DNA of 64,000 bases, taken from the NCBI GenBank assembly GCA_964615975.1, contig CAZTTH010000002.1, positions 59,327-123,326 on the forward strand, in the 5' to 3' direction. Positions 33,501 to 42,243 of the stretch are shown one piece after another. Position 1 is the stretch's first letter. Each line of letters starts with the position of its first letter. The position numbers were made by a program, and so were the translations under genes. The notes under the pieces were generated by a model. That model ran no database searches, was not told where the DNA came from, and saw only the letters and a program-made list of their open reading frames with translations. This DNA comes from CAZTTH01 sp964615975. Its GTDB lineage: Bacteria; Verrucomicrobiota; Lentisphaeria; JABSQK01; JAJFLO01.

Positions 33501-35013
33501 CATTAATGGAATCATCAGTCCGGGAGTGCTCTTGGTAAACTGGAATTCGACTGATGGTCTCTTGGTAACGGGTCTGAATCCGCCAACGCCACTGTTGCTG
33601 GGAGAGTTGCACTTACAAATTCCCGCCACCAGTCTTCCAGGCGATTTCTGGTTGCTGAAAATGTTCAATGTGTCGGTTAAATTAAATCAATCGGGAATTA
33701 CTGATTTAGTGATACAGGAGGGCAGGTTATCCATCCCCGAAGCCAATCCGAATGATTTAGTGATTCCTGCCGGAGTCGACTTGTTTTATACCCATAATTT
33801 TATCGCTGAGCCCATAAATGCATTGGTTGATTTTTCTGGGAATCCCATTCCAGCCGGTTTCTTCGCCCCGGGTTCACAGCCGTTTTCGGGGACTATATCC
33901 CTGGTGGGAACCCCGATCAATCCCGAACTTTGGGGTAACGCGGACACACTGATCAAGCGCAACGCAACCGCGATCCTGCCGGCCGCGCCATCATCAGCAG
34001 TTATTCCGGTGGAATTGCTTGATTTATCCCTGCACAGTGAATCTCCAATTACAATTATATTTGATGACAGTCATCAGGAATTATGGAATGTCAGCGTGTC
34101 ACTCTCACCGCTGGCGGCATCGACCGGGCAATTAACCTTGGATCGCAGTGACGTACAGAGTGGCACACTCGCAATGTCGCTGCAGGTTCATCCGCAACTA
34201 ATTTTTAACCGCACCAACGACAATACGAAAAAGACATTAGATTTCTTGATGCCGCCTTCTGGTCAGCAGGTCTCTTCATCCCTGGTGTCGACCATCACCG
34301 ATGTTACCTGGTCGTCAACATTGAATGATCTCCGCTTGATTCATTCCGGCAGCACCCCAAATTATTTTCCCGATGAACTTTATTTAGAAGGCGCCAATGA
34401 GTTTGCTCAGCACTTTTTATCTCCGGCATTGCCGGATGAGGAAGTACTGATTTGGAAACTCTGTATGACGCATGGCAATGAAGTTGGAGAGCTTTGCCAG
34501 CGGGTATTCGATGGCGCAGTGATCGGGCGCCATAACGGGGTTAAAAAATTGCGGGTTGAATTTCACCAGCCTCTGGATGCCGACACGGTATCCACTGATG
34601 CCATAACCGTCATGTTGCAATCAGCGCTTCCAGCGACCATTCCCGCACTCCAATCAATACAGGTTCTTGATGATGGTTATACTTTGGAGATCATACTAAA
34701 CAATCCACTGCCGAATCAGAATTACTATCGTATCGACCTGTCTGCCGCGCTTCGTTATGCGGATGGCAATCTCATCATCGGCAACCGCAGTCTGGTGTTG
34801 GGAGTACTAACCGGCGATACCAACCAGAATGGCACGGTGAATTCAGGCGATCTGGGATTGATTTTAGTTAATCGTGATGTTCCTGTAACTGATGTCAGCG
34901 CCTTCCTGGACATCAATCGCGACGGCAGAATCAATGTGGGCGATGTGGTCATGCTTAAATACTATACGGGCATGAAACTGCCCACTTTGATTAATCCGGC
35001 GCCCGACTTTTAG
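30577..35013 (+). CDS. Large secreted protein with Ig/HYR/DUF5011 domains, cohesin-like domain and C-terminal dockerin-like repeat
   Basis: The 1478-residue protein starts with a signal peptide (IFVFLILMGLSWSIAAQ). Residues about 25-440 are beta-rich, with conserved-repeat-like modules for extracellular adhesins. About 445-540 is an Ig/cadherin-like module (NQPPVLQFISNKVTTIGY...DGQFSDSRTVRITV). About 668-745 and 828-910 are DUF5011-type Ig folds (SVTDSGGNTATASRTYHV and NVSDSSGNAALPVTRTYHV), with an HYR-like module between them. About 908-1055 resembles a cohesin (GSTVSVPLYLELKPGINVNS...). The C-terminus (about 1412-1466) has two EF-hand-like loops, GDTNQNGTVNSGDLG and LDINRDGRINVGDVV, as in type I dockerins. 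Twelve bases separate it from the next PEP-CTERM gene, so the two are probably co-transcribed. It is likely a cell-surface scaffold or adhesin. Substrate unknown. Confidence 0.8.
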   Translation: MNKINKTIFVFLILMGLSWSIAAQDSVCARVKIQILQELTLERQAFDARMKITNGLTQIPINNVMVEVNFADEAGNPIIGTSDPNNLEAKFFIRVDSLNNISDVAGSGVVAPSTSAEIHWLIIPAPGTGGEHPDGVMYFVGATLTYTLSGEEQVTEVTPDYIFVKPMPELHLDYFLPNEVYGDFPFTQEIEPEIPFNLGVRVKNTGFGPANKLKIDSGQPTIVENDLGLLINFVIHGSEVNGLPATNSLLADFGDIQPATAGVARWIMTCSLYGHFVEFTAEFSHSDALGGELTSLIPSDGINTHLMVHDVLVDLNGRDAIRDFLAKDGDVYNVYESETLDSPVMNVSGNVSMSNQGTISHLTVPVENQFIYARLTDPHAGNLVVTQAIRADGKVIKADNIWLSQTRDGNAAPSYFLHLFDFNGEIAGGGTVTYTITFAPPPAVNQPPVLQFISNKVTTIGYHTGFLVAASDPQGNNPELSVDFLPGGANFTDHGDGTGSFSWIPGSRQTGAFYIPFNASDGQFSDSRTVRITVLGECHYCPVSGDDTQPFWDLRLAAATLNGVDLQINDEIAIYDEELLVGSFSLTEVLTPERSADNILTAWSVLSAGPGYTAGHSYTIKCWSEAEQTEYNGTIEFLTLEDSYSGPVFPSGVAPFSLVNLRFGSFLPEIIVDPLEIEVECDGSTELNVYSGVTADDSEDGDLTGLITLSGAQVVPGVVGDYVVVYSVTDSGGNTATASRTYHVVDHQLPILSGVPSDITVESNAVPAPASVSASDICDANVNLVYEQIPDVVGDDFCVGLITRKWTAMDSSGNTASASQIISVIDATTPEIHLLNSDIFITITATALTDTVIRRDVTALDRCAGDLTSAITYSGAVDTTTMGSYVITYNVSDSSGNAALPVTRTYHVIAPNLLKISDLSTAVIGSTVSVPLYLELKPGINVNSINVIFKIQSQINVEKIESYSFQPDGNLPSPSINGIISPGVLLVNWNSTDGLLVTGLNPPTPLLLGELHLQIPATSLPGDFWLLKMFNVSVKLNQSGITDLVIQEGRLSIPEANPNDLVIPAGVDLFYTHNFIAEPINALVDFSGNPIPAGFFAPGSQPFSGTISLVGTPINPELWGNADTLIKRNATAILPAAPSSAVIPVELLDLSLHSESPITIIFDDSHQELWNVSVSLSPLAASTGQLTLDRSDVQSGTLAMSLQVHPQLIFNRTNDNTKKTLDFLMPPSGQQVSSSLVSTITDVTWSSTLNDLRLIHSGSTPNYFPDELYLEGANEFAQHFLSPALPDEEVLIWKLCMTHGNEVGELCQRVFDGAVIGRHNGVKKLRVEFHQPLDADTVSTDAITVMLQSALPATIPALQSIQVLDDGYTLEIILNNPLPNQNYYRIDLSAALRYADGNLIIGNRSLVLGVLTGDTNQNGTVNSGDLGLILVNRDVPVTDVSAFLDINRDGRINVGDVVMLKYYTGMKLPTLINPAPDF

Positions 35014-35025
35014 GATGAATAATTT

Positions 35026-35682
35026 ATGCTGAAAACTACGAACAAAATCATGAAATATTTAACCGGCATCCTGTTGCTCATAACCCTGAGTCGAGGCTGG
35101 GCTGACAGTATTGAGATCAATATATTCAGCGGCTTGAAATCCGATCCGGTTTCATCCATCACTGCCTACCCGGGTGATTTTATCAATGTCTTTACCCGGT
35201 TTACGGTCACCAATCGGGTGGTGCTCAGTCTTAATTACGAAATTGTCCTGCCCACTTCGGATTGGGAAGTATGGTCTCGAGATTATGGCAGTTATGACTG
35301 GGATACCTCCGCGATACTGGACTCGAGCGTTCCCCGACAGGGATCATCACCCACCTTGATTACCGCGGATACATTTGCTGGACCAGCAATTGATTTCAGC
35401 TTCGACACCTTTGGCAGGGATAACAATACCTTTCATTTTGGCACCTTTATCGGCGAGGACATCACATTGAAATTGCCGATTAATATATTCAGCGGCACCT
35501 ACGCAATTATATTTGGCGATAATCCCCAGGCGTTCGATGATAATTTCGAAACCATCCCAAATTCAGCCATCAGAACCTTGACTGTGAATGTCATCCCCGA
35601 ACCTTCGACGGCGATTCTGTTTTTCATGGCTGTGCCGGTGATAATCATCATGCGATTATATCGCCGGCGTAGAATTGACTGA
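35026..35682 (+). CDS. PEP-CTERM sorting-domain protein
   Basis: The 218-residue protein has an N-terminal signal peptide (LTGILLLITLSRGWA) and the tripartite PEP-CTERM tail: VIPEPST, a hydrophobic helix AILFFMAVPVIIIM, and a basic end RLYRRRRID. Such tails are recognised by exosortase, which cleaves at the outer face of the inner membrane and hands the protein on to the surface or extracellular polymer. The body (about residues 30-185) matches the N-terminal domain of the protein at 36038-37978: both have LP..W...SR.Y.S..W, then a LITDT/LITADT segment, FDF.F and the ending SGTY or CGTY. Exosortase itself is not in the window. Confidence 0.88.
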   Translation: MLKTTNKIMKYLTGILLLITLSRGWADSIEINIFSGLKSDPVSSITAYPGDFINVFTRFTVTNRVVLSLNYEIVLPTSDWEVWSRDYGSYDWDTSAILDSSVPRQGSSPTLITADTFAGPAIDFSFDTFGRDNNTFHFGTFIGEDITLKLPINIFSGTYAIIFGDNPQAFDDNFETIPNSAIRTLTVNVIPEPSTAILFFMAVPVIIIMRLYRRRRID

Positions 35683-36037
35683 TTATCATGGTAGTCTTGA
35701 CATCGAAAGTCGAACCTGGCATGAAGTGCAACATAAATTCAGGATTTCAGCACGAAGATTTCTGTTTGTGGCTGGGCCATATTTGTGCCTGAAGGGCTTT
35801 TATGCTAGAGCCCCGGGCTACGCCCTGAGAAATTGAATGAACCTCACCTAACTAACCCTGCAAGGGCGACATCAAAAGTCAACTTGTGGCAACGCGATGT
35901 TAATCCAGGAAGATCGGCACTTTCGTGCCTAACTACGAACGCCCGCTTTCAGGGAATGAGAGTGAACGATTTTTGTAAACGCGATGATTGATGATAAACA
36001 TACAAGTAGAACACCGGTGATGCCGAAGTAGAATTAT
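35683..36037. repeat. Intergenic region with paired GGGC/CCCT hairpins
   Basis: About 355 bp without a gene. It contains the hairpin GGGC-TAC-GCCC (35815-35825) and, 30 bp on, CCCT-GCA-AGGG (35856-35866). I recall this paired arrangement as a common repeat in environmental genomes. There is no U-tract, so this is not a clear terminator. The DNA separates two genes encoding paralogous secreted domains. Confidence 0.45.
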
Positions 36038-37978
36038 ATGAGATGCAGAAATTTTGGGATATGGATTCATATTTTTTTCATAATCTTGTTTGGAATCCGC
36101 TTAAACGCACAATCCTACTTCGAATTGGGTATATATAACGAATTAACTTCGCAAACAGGTTCTAAGGTTGTCAATCCCGGTGATTTGGTGACATTTTACA
36201 TCATTGCCGTCACCGATCAACCTGTAGCAGCATTGATCTATCAAGTCGCTTTGCCCGGAGCTGGCTGGAAGCTGAATTCACGAAATTATCAAAGCCATGG
36301 ATGGGTTAAACAGAATCCTGGCGATCCTCTAAACGAAGATAATAGCAAACCGTTTCAGGGTGAAGACCCTAAATTAATTACTGATACTCTGATCGGACCA
36401 GGAGGCTCAGCATTCGATTTCAAGTTTGAAAGTGCTCCTCCTGATAAACAGGAAAAGACCGGTAATTTTGTCATCGAAGAAATCAACCTCACCGTTCCCA
36501 ATAATATCACTTGTGGTACTTATCAGATCGAATTAACTAATGTCGATGCTTTTGATAAGGGTGTACCTATACTGATTCCTATTGGTAATATTACCCCAGT
36601 TTTACATGCGATGATCATTGATGTCCCAGCTTCTTTAGCTGAAAAGACCGTGCCGCCGGTGTTAGTTGGTGTACCATCAGATGTCACTTTGCAATGTGAT
36701 GCGATTCCTGCGGCGGCAACGGTTACAGCAACAGATAATTGCGGCAGTGCTGTTGCTGTGACAATGAATCAAGTGCCAGAATCACTCGATGGAAATTTTT
36801 GCAGCGGGACCATCATTCGGACGTGGACCGCAACCGACGATTTCGGGAATACCACAACTGCAAGTCAGACCATCACCGTTCGTGATAACACACCACCGAG
36901 TCTACTGGGGGTGCCGGTGGATGTGACGGTGGAATGTAATGCAATCCCCGAGGTAACGACTGTGACGGCAACGGATAATTGTGACACTGAGGTTCTGGTG
37001 ACAATAACACAACAGCCGGAATCATTCGAAGCTGGTGTATGTCCGGAGATGGTGATCCGCACCTGGACGGCAATGGACAATTGCGGTAACAGCAGCGTGG
37101 CGGTACAAACGATTACCGTGTTGAGTCCAGTAACAATTTCATGGCAGCAGGAATTGGTTATTTCCAGCGCTTTGCCGGGAACGATCAGCTTTGGTATGGT
37201 GGCTGAGGATGCTGACAGCTTGGATGTCACATTGTCAGGCCCCCCATATGATCCGGGAGTCGTGTATCTCTCGGATGGTGAAACATTGTATCGGAACGAT
37301 TTCACCAATGATGTGGCAACCTTCGAATGGCTTTTGGTGGCACATGCGGGATCGAGTGAGTTGGGGATATCCTGGAATACCCCACAATTACCCCCGGATA
37401 AACTCTTGACCATGGTGGCAGTTGATCAACACTTACGTCCAATCGGTGAACCGACAATCGCGATGCAGGGATCAAACTCTCTGATGGTGCCGGCGAATAT
37501 TGTGAAGCAGTATCGCATCCTCTATGGCTCTTATACCGCGGTGGTCTTATCCCTGAGGCGGGGGTGGAATCTGATTTCGTTGCCGATCATACCGCTTGAC
37601 GGGGATATTGACGAGATTCTGGTTGATCCGATTACCAGGTTGCGGGTCTATCAGGGGGTGGTCACCCGCTTTGTCAATGGCCAGATCCAAGTAGCGGCAA
37701 CCATCGAAGCATTGCGGGGGTATTGGTTATATCTGACCACACCGAATCACCTGTTGATCAAGGGAACGCCGCTGCAAACCGTCAATAAAACGATCAACGT
37801 TTCAGCCGGTTGGCATTTGTATGGTCCTGCTGAAGTGATTCCTATCCCCGCCAACCTGCCGATCATCCGCGCCTGGGATGGCAAACGCTACATCATTCCC
37901 CAATCTCCATTACACCCCACCAACGCCTATTACTTCCATACCTCCGGTTCCAGTACTCCGGTCAATTTGGGGAAGTGA
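36038..37978 (+). CDS. Secreted protein: PEP-CTERM-paralogue domain, two HYR domains, C-terminal GWN modules
   Basis: This 646-residue protein has a signal peptide (IFFIILFGIRLNAQ). Residues about 30-200 are homologous to the body of the PEP-CTERM protein at 35026-35682. Residues about 205-370 are two HYR-type Ig modules with paired cysteines (VPSDVTLQCDAIPAAATV...TWTATDDFGNTT and VPVDVTVECNAIPEVTTV...TWTAMDNCGNSS). A linker beta-domain follows (about 375-500), then two GWN modules (LRRGWNLISLPIIP...GYWLYL and SAGWHLYGPAEV...AYYFHTSG). It lacks a PEP-CTERM tail, so a different anchor or release is expected. The same GWN pair is found in the broken gene at 5429-6149. Role unknown; an extracellular structural or binding protein is likely. 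Confidence 0.78.
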   Translation: MRCRNFGIWIHIFFIILFGIRLNAQSYFELGIYNELTSQTGSKVVNPGDLVTFYIIAVTDQPVAALIYQVALPGAGWKLNSRNYQSHGWVKQNPGDPLNEDNSKPFQGEDPKLITDTLIGPGGSAFDFKFESAPPDKQEKTGNFVIEEINLTVPNNITCGTYQIELTNVDAFDKGVPILIPIGNITPVLHAMIIDVPASLAEKTVPPVLVGVPSDVTLQCDAIPAAATVTATDNCGSAVAVTMNQVPESLDGNFCSGTIIRTWTATDDFGNTTTASQTITVRDNTPPSLLGVPVDVTVECNAIPEVTTVTATDNCDTEVLVTITQQPESFEAGVCPEMVIRTWTAMDNCGNSSVAVQTITVLSPVTISWQQELVISSALPGTISFGMVAEDADSLDVTLSGPPYDPGVVYLSDGETLYRNDFTNDVATFEWLLVAHAGSSELGISWNTPQLPPDKLLTMVAVDQHLRPIGEPTIAMQGSNSLMVPANIVKQYRILYGSYTAVVLSLRRGWNLISLPIIPLDGDIDEILVDPITRLRVYQGVVTRFVNGQIQVAATIEALRGYWLYLTTPNHLLIKGTPLQTVNKTINVSAGWHLYGPAEVIPIPANLPIIRAWDGKRYIIPQSPLHPTNAYYFHTSGSSTPVNLGK

Positions 37979-38007
37979 TTCCTTTCTTCCGAAAATATCA
38001 TTAGCGA

Positions 38008-38574
38008 TTAACGAAATCGCCAGTTGACGAAGATCATCCCGGGCGCCAGCGCATCAGGCAATTCATCAAACCAAATTGAATTTTCTCGAATGATATTAAG
38101 AATGCCGATCTGGAGTCCATCTCCTGTGCTTTCGGCAAAGTTGACAAATCCAAATTGCAGGCCGGTCAGATGACCGGCATAGTTCACCACCCCCGCTTGG
38201 AATCCCTTCATGTCACCCCGGGCATAGTTTACCACGCTGCCAACCACCCCAAAAAAGAAACCGCCTTGCCAACCAAGGAAGTCTTCCTGCGTCGAATTGA
38301 CCAGTCCCCACTGCAGCCCCTTGTAGTTGTCTGCATAGTTCAGGATACCCACACTTAAACCCGCGCTTTGACCAATAGTGCCATTGACCAGCCCCAGAGC
38401 CAAAGAAGACTGTTCATTTTCACCCCAGATACTCAGTGTCAAACCTTCAATCGTCTCATAACGGTCGATGATGGCGATATCCGGAGTCAAGCTCAGGTTG
38501 ATTGGTTTGTTTTCCGCCTTGGTTCCGAATGAAATCAGCACCAGGGACAGAGTTATAATTATTTTTTTCATCAT
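38008..38574 (-). CDS. LA_2272-like surface repeat protein
   Basis: The 188-residue protein begins with a signal peptide (IIITLSLVLISFGTKA). Its body is a run of about 20-residue repeats built on G(L/F)Q(W/F/A/I)G(L/V/I)(V/L)N: GLSVGILNYADNYKGLQWGLVNST, then GFQAGVVNYAGHLTGLQFG, then GLQIGILNII. This matches the pattern of the LA_2272 family of surface repeat proteins as I remember it. The alternating pattern and the absence of a cytoplasmic anchor suggest an outer-membrane beta-structure. It is convergent with the preceding secreted-protein gene, 29 bp apart at their ends. Function unknown. Confidence 0.7.
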   Translation of the reverse strand: MMKKIIITLSLVLISFGTKAENKPINLSLTPDIAIIDRYETIEGLTLSIWGENEQSSLALGLVNGTIGQSAGLSVGILNYADNYKGLQWGLVNSTQEDFLGWQGGFFFGVVGSVVNYARGDMKGFQAGVVNYAGHLTGLQFGFVNFAESTGDGLQIGILNIIRENSIWFDELPDALAPGMIFVNWRFR

Positions 38575-38908
38575 TTTTCTCCTTTACTTTAATCATGATT
38601 TAACTACTTCAGATCTTATTTGCTAAGCTCTTCCATCTCCGTCCAGTCACACTTTATCCGAAAGGAGACTGATCCCCTTTGTGACAATGTAATTGAGTGA
38701 GTCGACAACACAAATTATAAGATTCATAATTTATCAGTGTGTAAAGAACTCTGAATTTAATCTCAGCTATGAATTCAGATCCGGATGGGTGAAGCCAAGA
38801 TGTCTGCTCTTGTGATAAGCGGAATAAAACCGCCCTTAAATTAGAACTATAAGCAGTCGAATCTTTGAGCGTTGCCGTTTCAGTCAAAGTTGAAATCGTG
38901 TAAGCAAT
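38575..38908. other. Intergenic region, nothing recognised
   Basis: About 330 bp between the surface-repeat gene and the 3' end of manA, both on the minus strand. I see no convincing gene, repeat or terminator; it should contain the promoter of the surface-repeat gene. Confidence 0.5.
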
Positions 38909-40293
38909 TCAATTGTCCGCGACGCCTGCCTTGGCAAGTGACGCATTGCCTTCCAACACACAGGGGAGGGCGTTGGCCGGGATTAAAAATGATGTTCCCT
39001 GCTTAAAGGTTAGATGGACATTCGCATTGGGGCAATGACATACACCGGATCCGCTGATACACAGCCAGATTTCCAACGAATTTCGCATGATCGAATCATA
39101 TTTCAATCCATGTTCCAAGTGTATAATTGATAACATAAACTCAATGGCTGGTGCGCGGTATATGGTCTCGCTGGAGTTAATTCGCTGGGGCTCGACGCGA
39201 CAGGGTGGGGAAGCATTGGGGACAACAATATTAATCAATTCCTGCACATCGAGACACTTATGGGTAAAACCGCCCCTAATGACATTATCTGAATTGGCCA
39301 TGATCTCCAAACCCATACCTTCGAGATACGCATGTAAATAACCTGCAGGAGTATATAAGGCTTCGGCTGGCTTGAGACAAATCAGGTTTAATAAGGTAAC
39401 CACCAATAGACCAGGATCGCGTGGATATTTCTGATGTAATTTCAATATCCATGGTTGATATGGATTGCCAGCTAATCCGGTTTGGGCATAAGCAACTAGC
39501 TCGGCAATCCATTTTTCTCTTAAATTCACATCGGTGTTAAATATACGAGATAAACATTCATGATAATCAAATGCGGCATCAGAATGTGCACATTGACGGA
39601 TGAGATTGGAGATTAAAGGGGTACTTACAGACGAAAAAAATAAATCGATTTCAGCTTGAGGACGAAATCCACTTAATGCCCAAACATGTGTCAGAGCATA
39701 GATCATTTCAGGTTTGTGATTCGTATCCCGGTAGATTCGATNNNNNNNNNNNNNNNNNNNNNNNNNNNNNNNNNNNNNNNNNNNNNNNNNNNNNNNNNNN
39801 NNNNNNNNNNNNNNNNNNNNNNNNNNNNNNNNNNNNNNNNNTGTGTCAGAGCATAGATCATTTCAGGTTTGTGATTCGTATCCCGGTAGATTCGATCCGG
39901 AGCGATAAGGGGAATTTGTAAACGATTTTCCGTGTCGAATCCAGTCTGTGCTTGTAATAGGGTAGGGTGAACTTGAATGGAAAGCGATTCCGCCGCGGCA
40001 ATGACTTTGAACAGGAATGGCAGTTGACCTTGGAAATCACGCTCAGCTTTCATGCCCAGCAGTTTTTCCGGATACTGTAAGATCAAATGATCCAAGGAGA
40101 CGGAAGATTCGGTGGTATTACCGGACGGCAGCAATACCTGCGAAGGAGCTTTAGGATGAGCGCCCATCCATAATTCGGCCTGAGGCTTACCGGTAGGAGT
40201 ATTGCCCAAAAACTCGGGGATATCGGTAAGAGATCCCCATTCATATTCCTGGATGGAAGGGAGTAATAATAACGGTTGATTTAAGAAATGCAT
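38909..40293 (-). CDS. manA: Mannose-6-phosphate isomerase, class I (split only by an assembly artefact)
   Basis: Removing the 100 N and one copy of the duplicated 55 bp (155 bases in all) leaves 1230 bases, a clean frame of 409 codons reading EMIYALTHVWALSGFRP across the junction, which is the normal family sequence. Zinc-site motifs are present: SIQVHP (Gln and His), NHKPEM (Glu) and YLHAYLEG (His). The enzyme interconverts fructose-6-phosphate and mannose-6-phosphate and supplies mannose for the surface polysaccharides suggested by the 53-64 kb locus. It lies 18 bp downstream of glnS on the same strand, so the two probably form an operon. The protein is full length for the class I family. 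Confidence 0.93.
39687..39896. repeat. 55-bp exact duplication flanking a 100-N gap (assembly artefact)
   Basis: Bases 39687-39741 and 39842-39896 are identical over all 55 positions, with the N run 39742-39841 between them. Same pattern and same length as at 1371-1580, and merging restores manA. Confidence 0.95.
39742..39841. other. Artefactual assembly gap (100 N) inside manA
   Basis: Exactly 100 N within manA. The flanks overlap by 55 bp, so no coding sequence is missing. Confidence 0.93.
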
Positions 40294-40311
40294 TCAGATA
40301 TGAAGGTGCAT

Positions 40312-42009
40312 TTAATTCGAAGTTTTCTCAATTTTACTCCAGGAATCGCGCAACCCCACTGTTTGATTAAAAATCAAAGCACCCGGTTTACTATCTCGAT
40401 CAACACAAAAATATCCCACACGTTCAAACTGATACCTCGTTTCAGAAACCGCGTCCCTGATACTGGGTTCGACAAGACAGGTATTTATGATTTCCATGGA
40501 CTGAGGATTAAGATAATTCTTGAAATCATCATCTTCTGCGATATCACCTAAATCAGCCTTGGTGAATAAACGATCGTATGAACGCACCTGGACACCAATC
40601 GCGTGAGCTGCTGAAACCCAATGTATCGTGCCCTGTACTTTGCGGCCATCGGCCGACCATCCCCCTTTGGTTTCGGGATCATAGGTGCATTGTAATGAGA
40701 CAACATCTCCGCTTTTTTCATCCTTAATCACATTGACACAGGTGATGTAATAGGCATAGCGTAGACGTACTTCTTTCCCTGGAGCAAGTCGGAAAAACTT
40801 TTTAGGCGGTTGCTCACGAAAGTCATCACGGTCGATATAGATGATTCGTGAAAATGGAATACTTCTTTTCCCCATGGTGGGATCTTCTGGGTTATTGATG
40901 GCTTCCATATCTTCGGAAAAATCTTCCGGATAATTGATTATTTCTACCTTCAAGGGATTCATTACCGCCATAATTCGAGCAGCATGTTTGTTTAAGTCCT
41001 CGCGCAGACAAAATTCGAGGAGAGCAATATCAGTGAGACTGTTAAATTTTGTGACCCCGATGCGATCGCAAAAATTGCGAATCGCTTCTGGGGTATAGCC
41101 GCGACGGCGTAACCCTGAAATCGTCGGCATCCGCGGATCATCCCAGCCAGCGACAATATTCGCTTCCACTAATTCCATCAGTTTTCTTTTGCTCATAACC
41201 GTATAACTGAGATTCAAGCGGGCGAATTCGATTTGCTGAGGATGGCAGGGGACCTGCAACACATCAAGTATCCAATCATATAGCGGTCGATGGATCTCAA
41301 ATTCCAGTGTGCAAATGGAATGTGTAATGCCTTCCAAAGAATCGCTTAGACAATGGGCATAATCGTACATCGGATAAATACACCAGCTTTTACCCGTGCG
41401 ATAATGGGAGGCATGGCGAATGCGATAGATGACCGGATCTCGCAAATGGATGTTGGGTGACGCCATATCAATTTTGGCCCGCAAAACATGGCGGTTTTCT
41501 GGGAATTCACCACTTCGCATCAACTTGAAAAGTTCAAGGTTTTCCGTGATCGATCGATTTCTATATGGGCTGTGCTTGCCTGGTTCAGTCAAGGTCCCCC
41601 TGGTTTCGCGAATTTGCTCGGGAGTCAGGCTGCATACATAAGCATTCCCCTGTTGAATCAATTGTATGGCAAATTGATAAAGTTGTTCAAAATAATCCGA
41701 GGCATAATATCGCCGATTTTCCCAATCGAATCCAAGCCAGCGGATGTCCTCTTGGATAGATTCGACATATTCCATGTCTTCCGTAGTGGGATTGGTGTCA
41801 TCAAATCTTAAATTACAGAGGCCACCTGAAAATTGCTTGGCAATGCCAAAGTTGAGGCATATGGATTTTGCATGTCCAATATGGAGATAGCCATTGGGTT
41901 CCGGTGGAAACCGGGTATGAACACGTCCGTCATTTTTGTTGACTTTTACATCATGGGTAACGATGTCACGAATAAAATCCTTCGGATTAGATTGTATGTT
42001 TGTTGTCAT
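40312..42009 (-). CDS. glnS: Glutaminyl-tRNA synthetase
   Basis: The 565-residue class I synthetase has the signature PPEPNGYLHIGHAKS (HIGH at residues 43-46) and the second ATP-binding loop VMSKRKL near residue 272, followed by the beta-barrel anticodon-binding C-terminus (RVGYFCVDRDSK). It charges tRNA-Gln directly with glutamine in the cytosol. GlnRS is patchily distributed among bacteria, and its presence with the aberrant GltX at 42244 suggests direct charging instead of the GatCAB route for Gln. Length is close to the E. coli enzyme. manA follows 18 bp downstream. It is divergent from gltX, with a 234-bp shared upstream region. Confidence 0.96.
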   Translation of the reverse strand: MTTNIQSNPKDFIRDIVTHDVKVNKNDGRVHTRFPPEPNGYLHIGHAKSICLNFGIAKQFSGGLCNLRFDDTNPTTEDMEYVESIQEDIRWLGFDWENRRYYASDYFEQLYQFAIQLIQQGNAYVCSLTPEQIRETRGTLTEPGKHSPYRNRSITENLELFKLMRSGEFPENRHVLRAKIDMASPNIHLRDPVIYRIRHASHYRTGKSWCIYPMYDYAHCLSDSLEGITHSICTLEFEIHRPLYDWILDVLQVPCHPQQIEFARLNLSYTVMSKRKLMELVEANIVAGWDDPRMPTISGLRRRGYTPEAIRNFCDRIGVTKFNSLTDIALLEFCLREDLNKHAARIMAVMNPLKVEIINYPEDFSEDMEAINNPEDPTMGKRSIPFSRIIYIDRDDFREQPPKKFFRLAPGKEVRLRYAYYITCVNVIKDEKSGDVVSLQCTYDPETKGGWSADGRKVQGTIHWVSAAHAIGVQVRSYDRLFTKADLGDIAEDDDFKNYLNPQSMEIINTCLVEPSIRDAVSETRYQFERVGYFCVDRDSKPGALIFNQTVGLRDSWSKIEKTSN

Positions 42010-42243
42010 GGGTATGGCTGGGAATGGAATTGCTTGGGTTTAAAATTGTTAACATCTATACGAATATCGCATAACTGTGGCCATGCAATATCGAACCTGG
42101 CAAACTTAACTATCAATAAGAGCCTTGACCTCCATCTCACGAAAGGATAGCCAATGATTGAGGAATGATGTATGTTACAAATTCTTAAATCCAAGCTCGC
42201 AAACTAATCATTCTTTCCAGTTTTTGAATAAGGAACATTTAAC

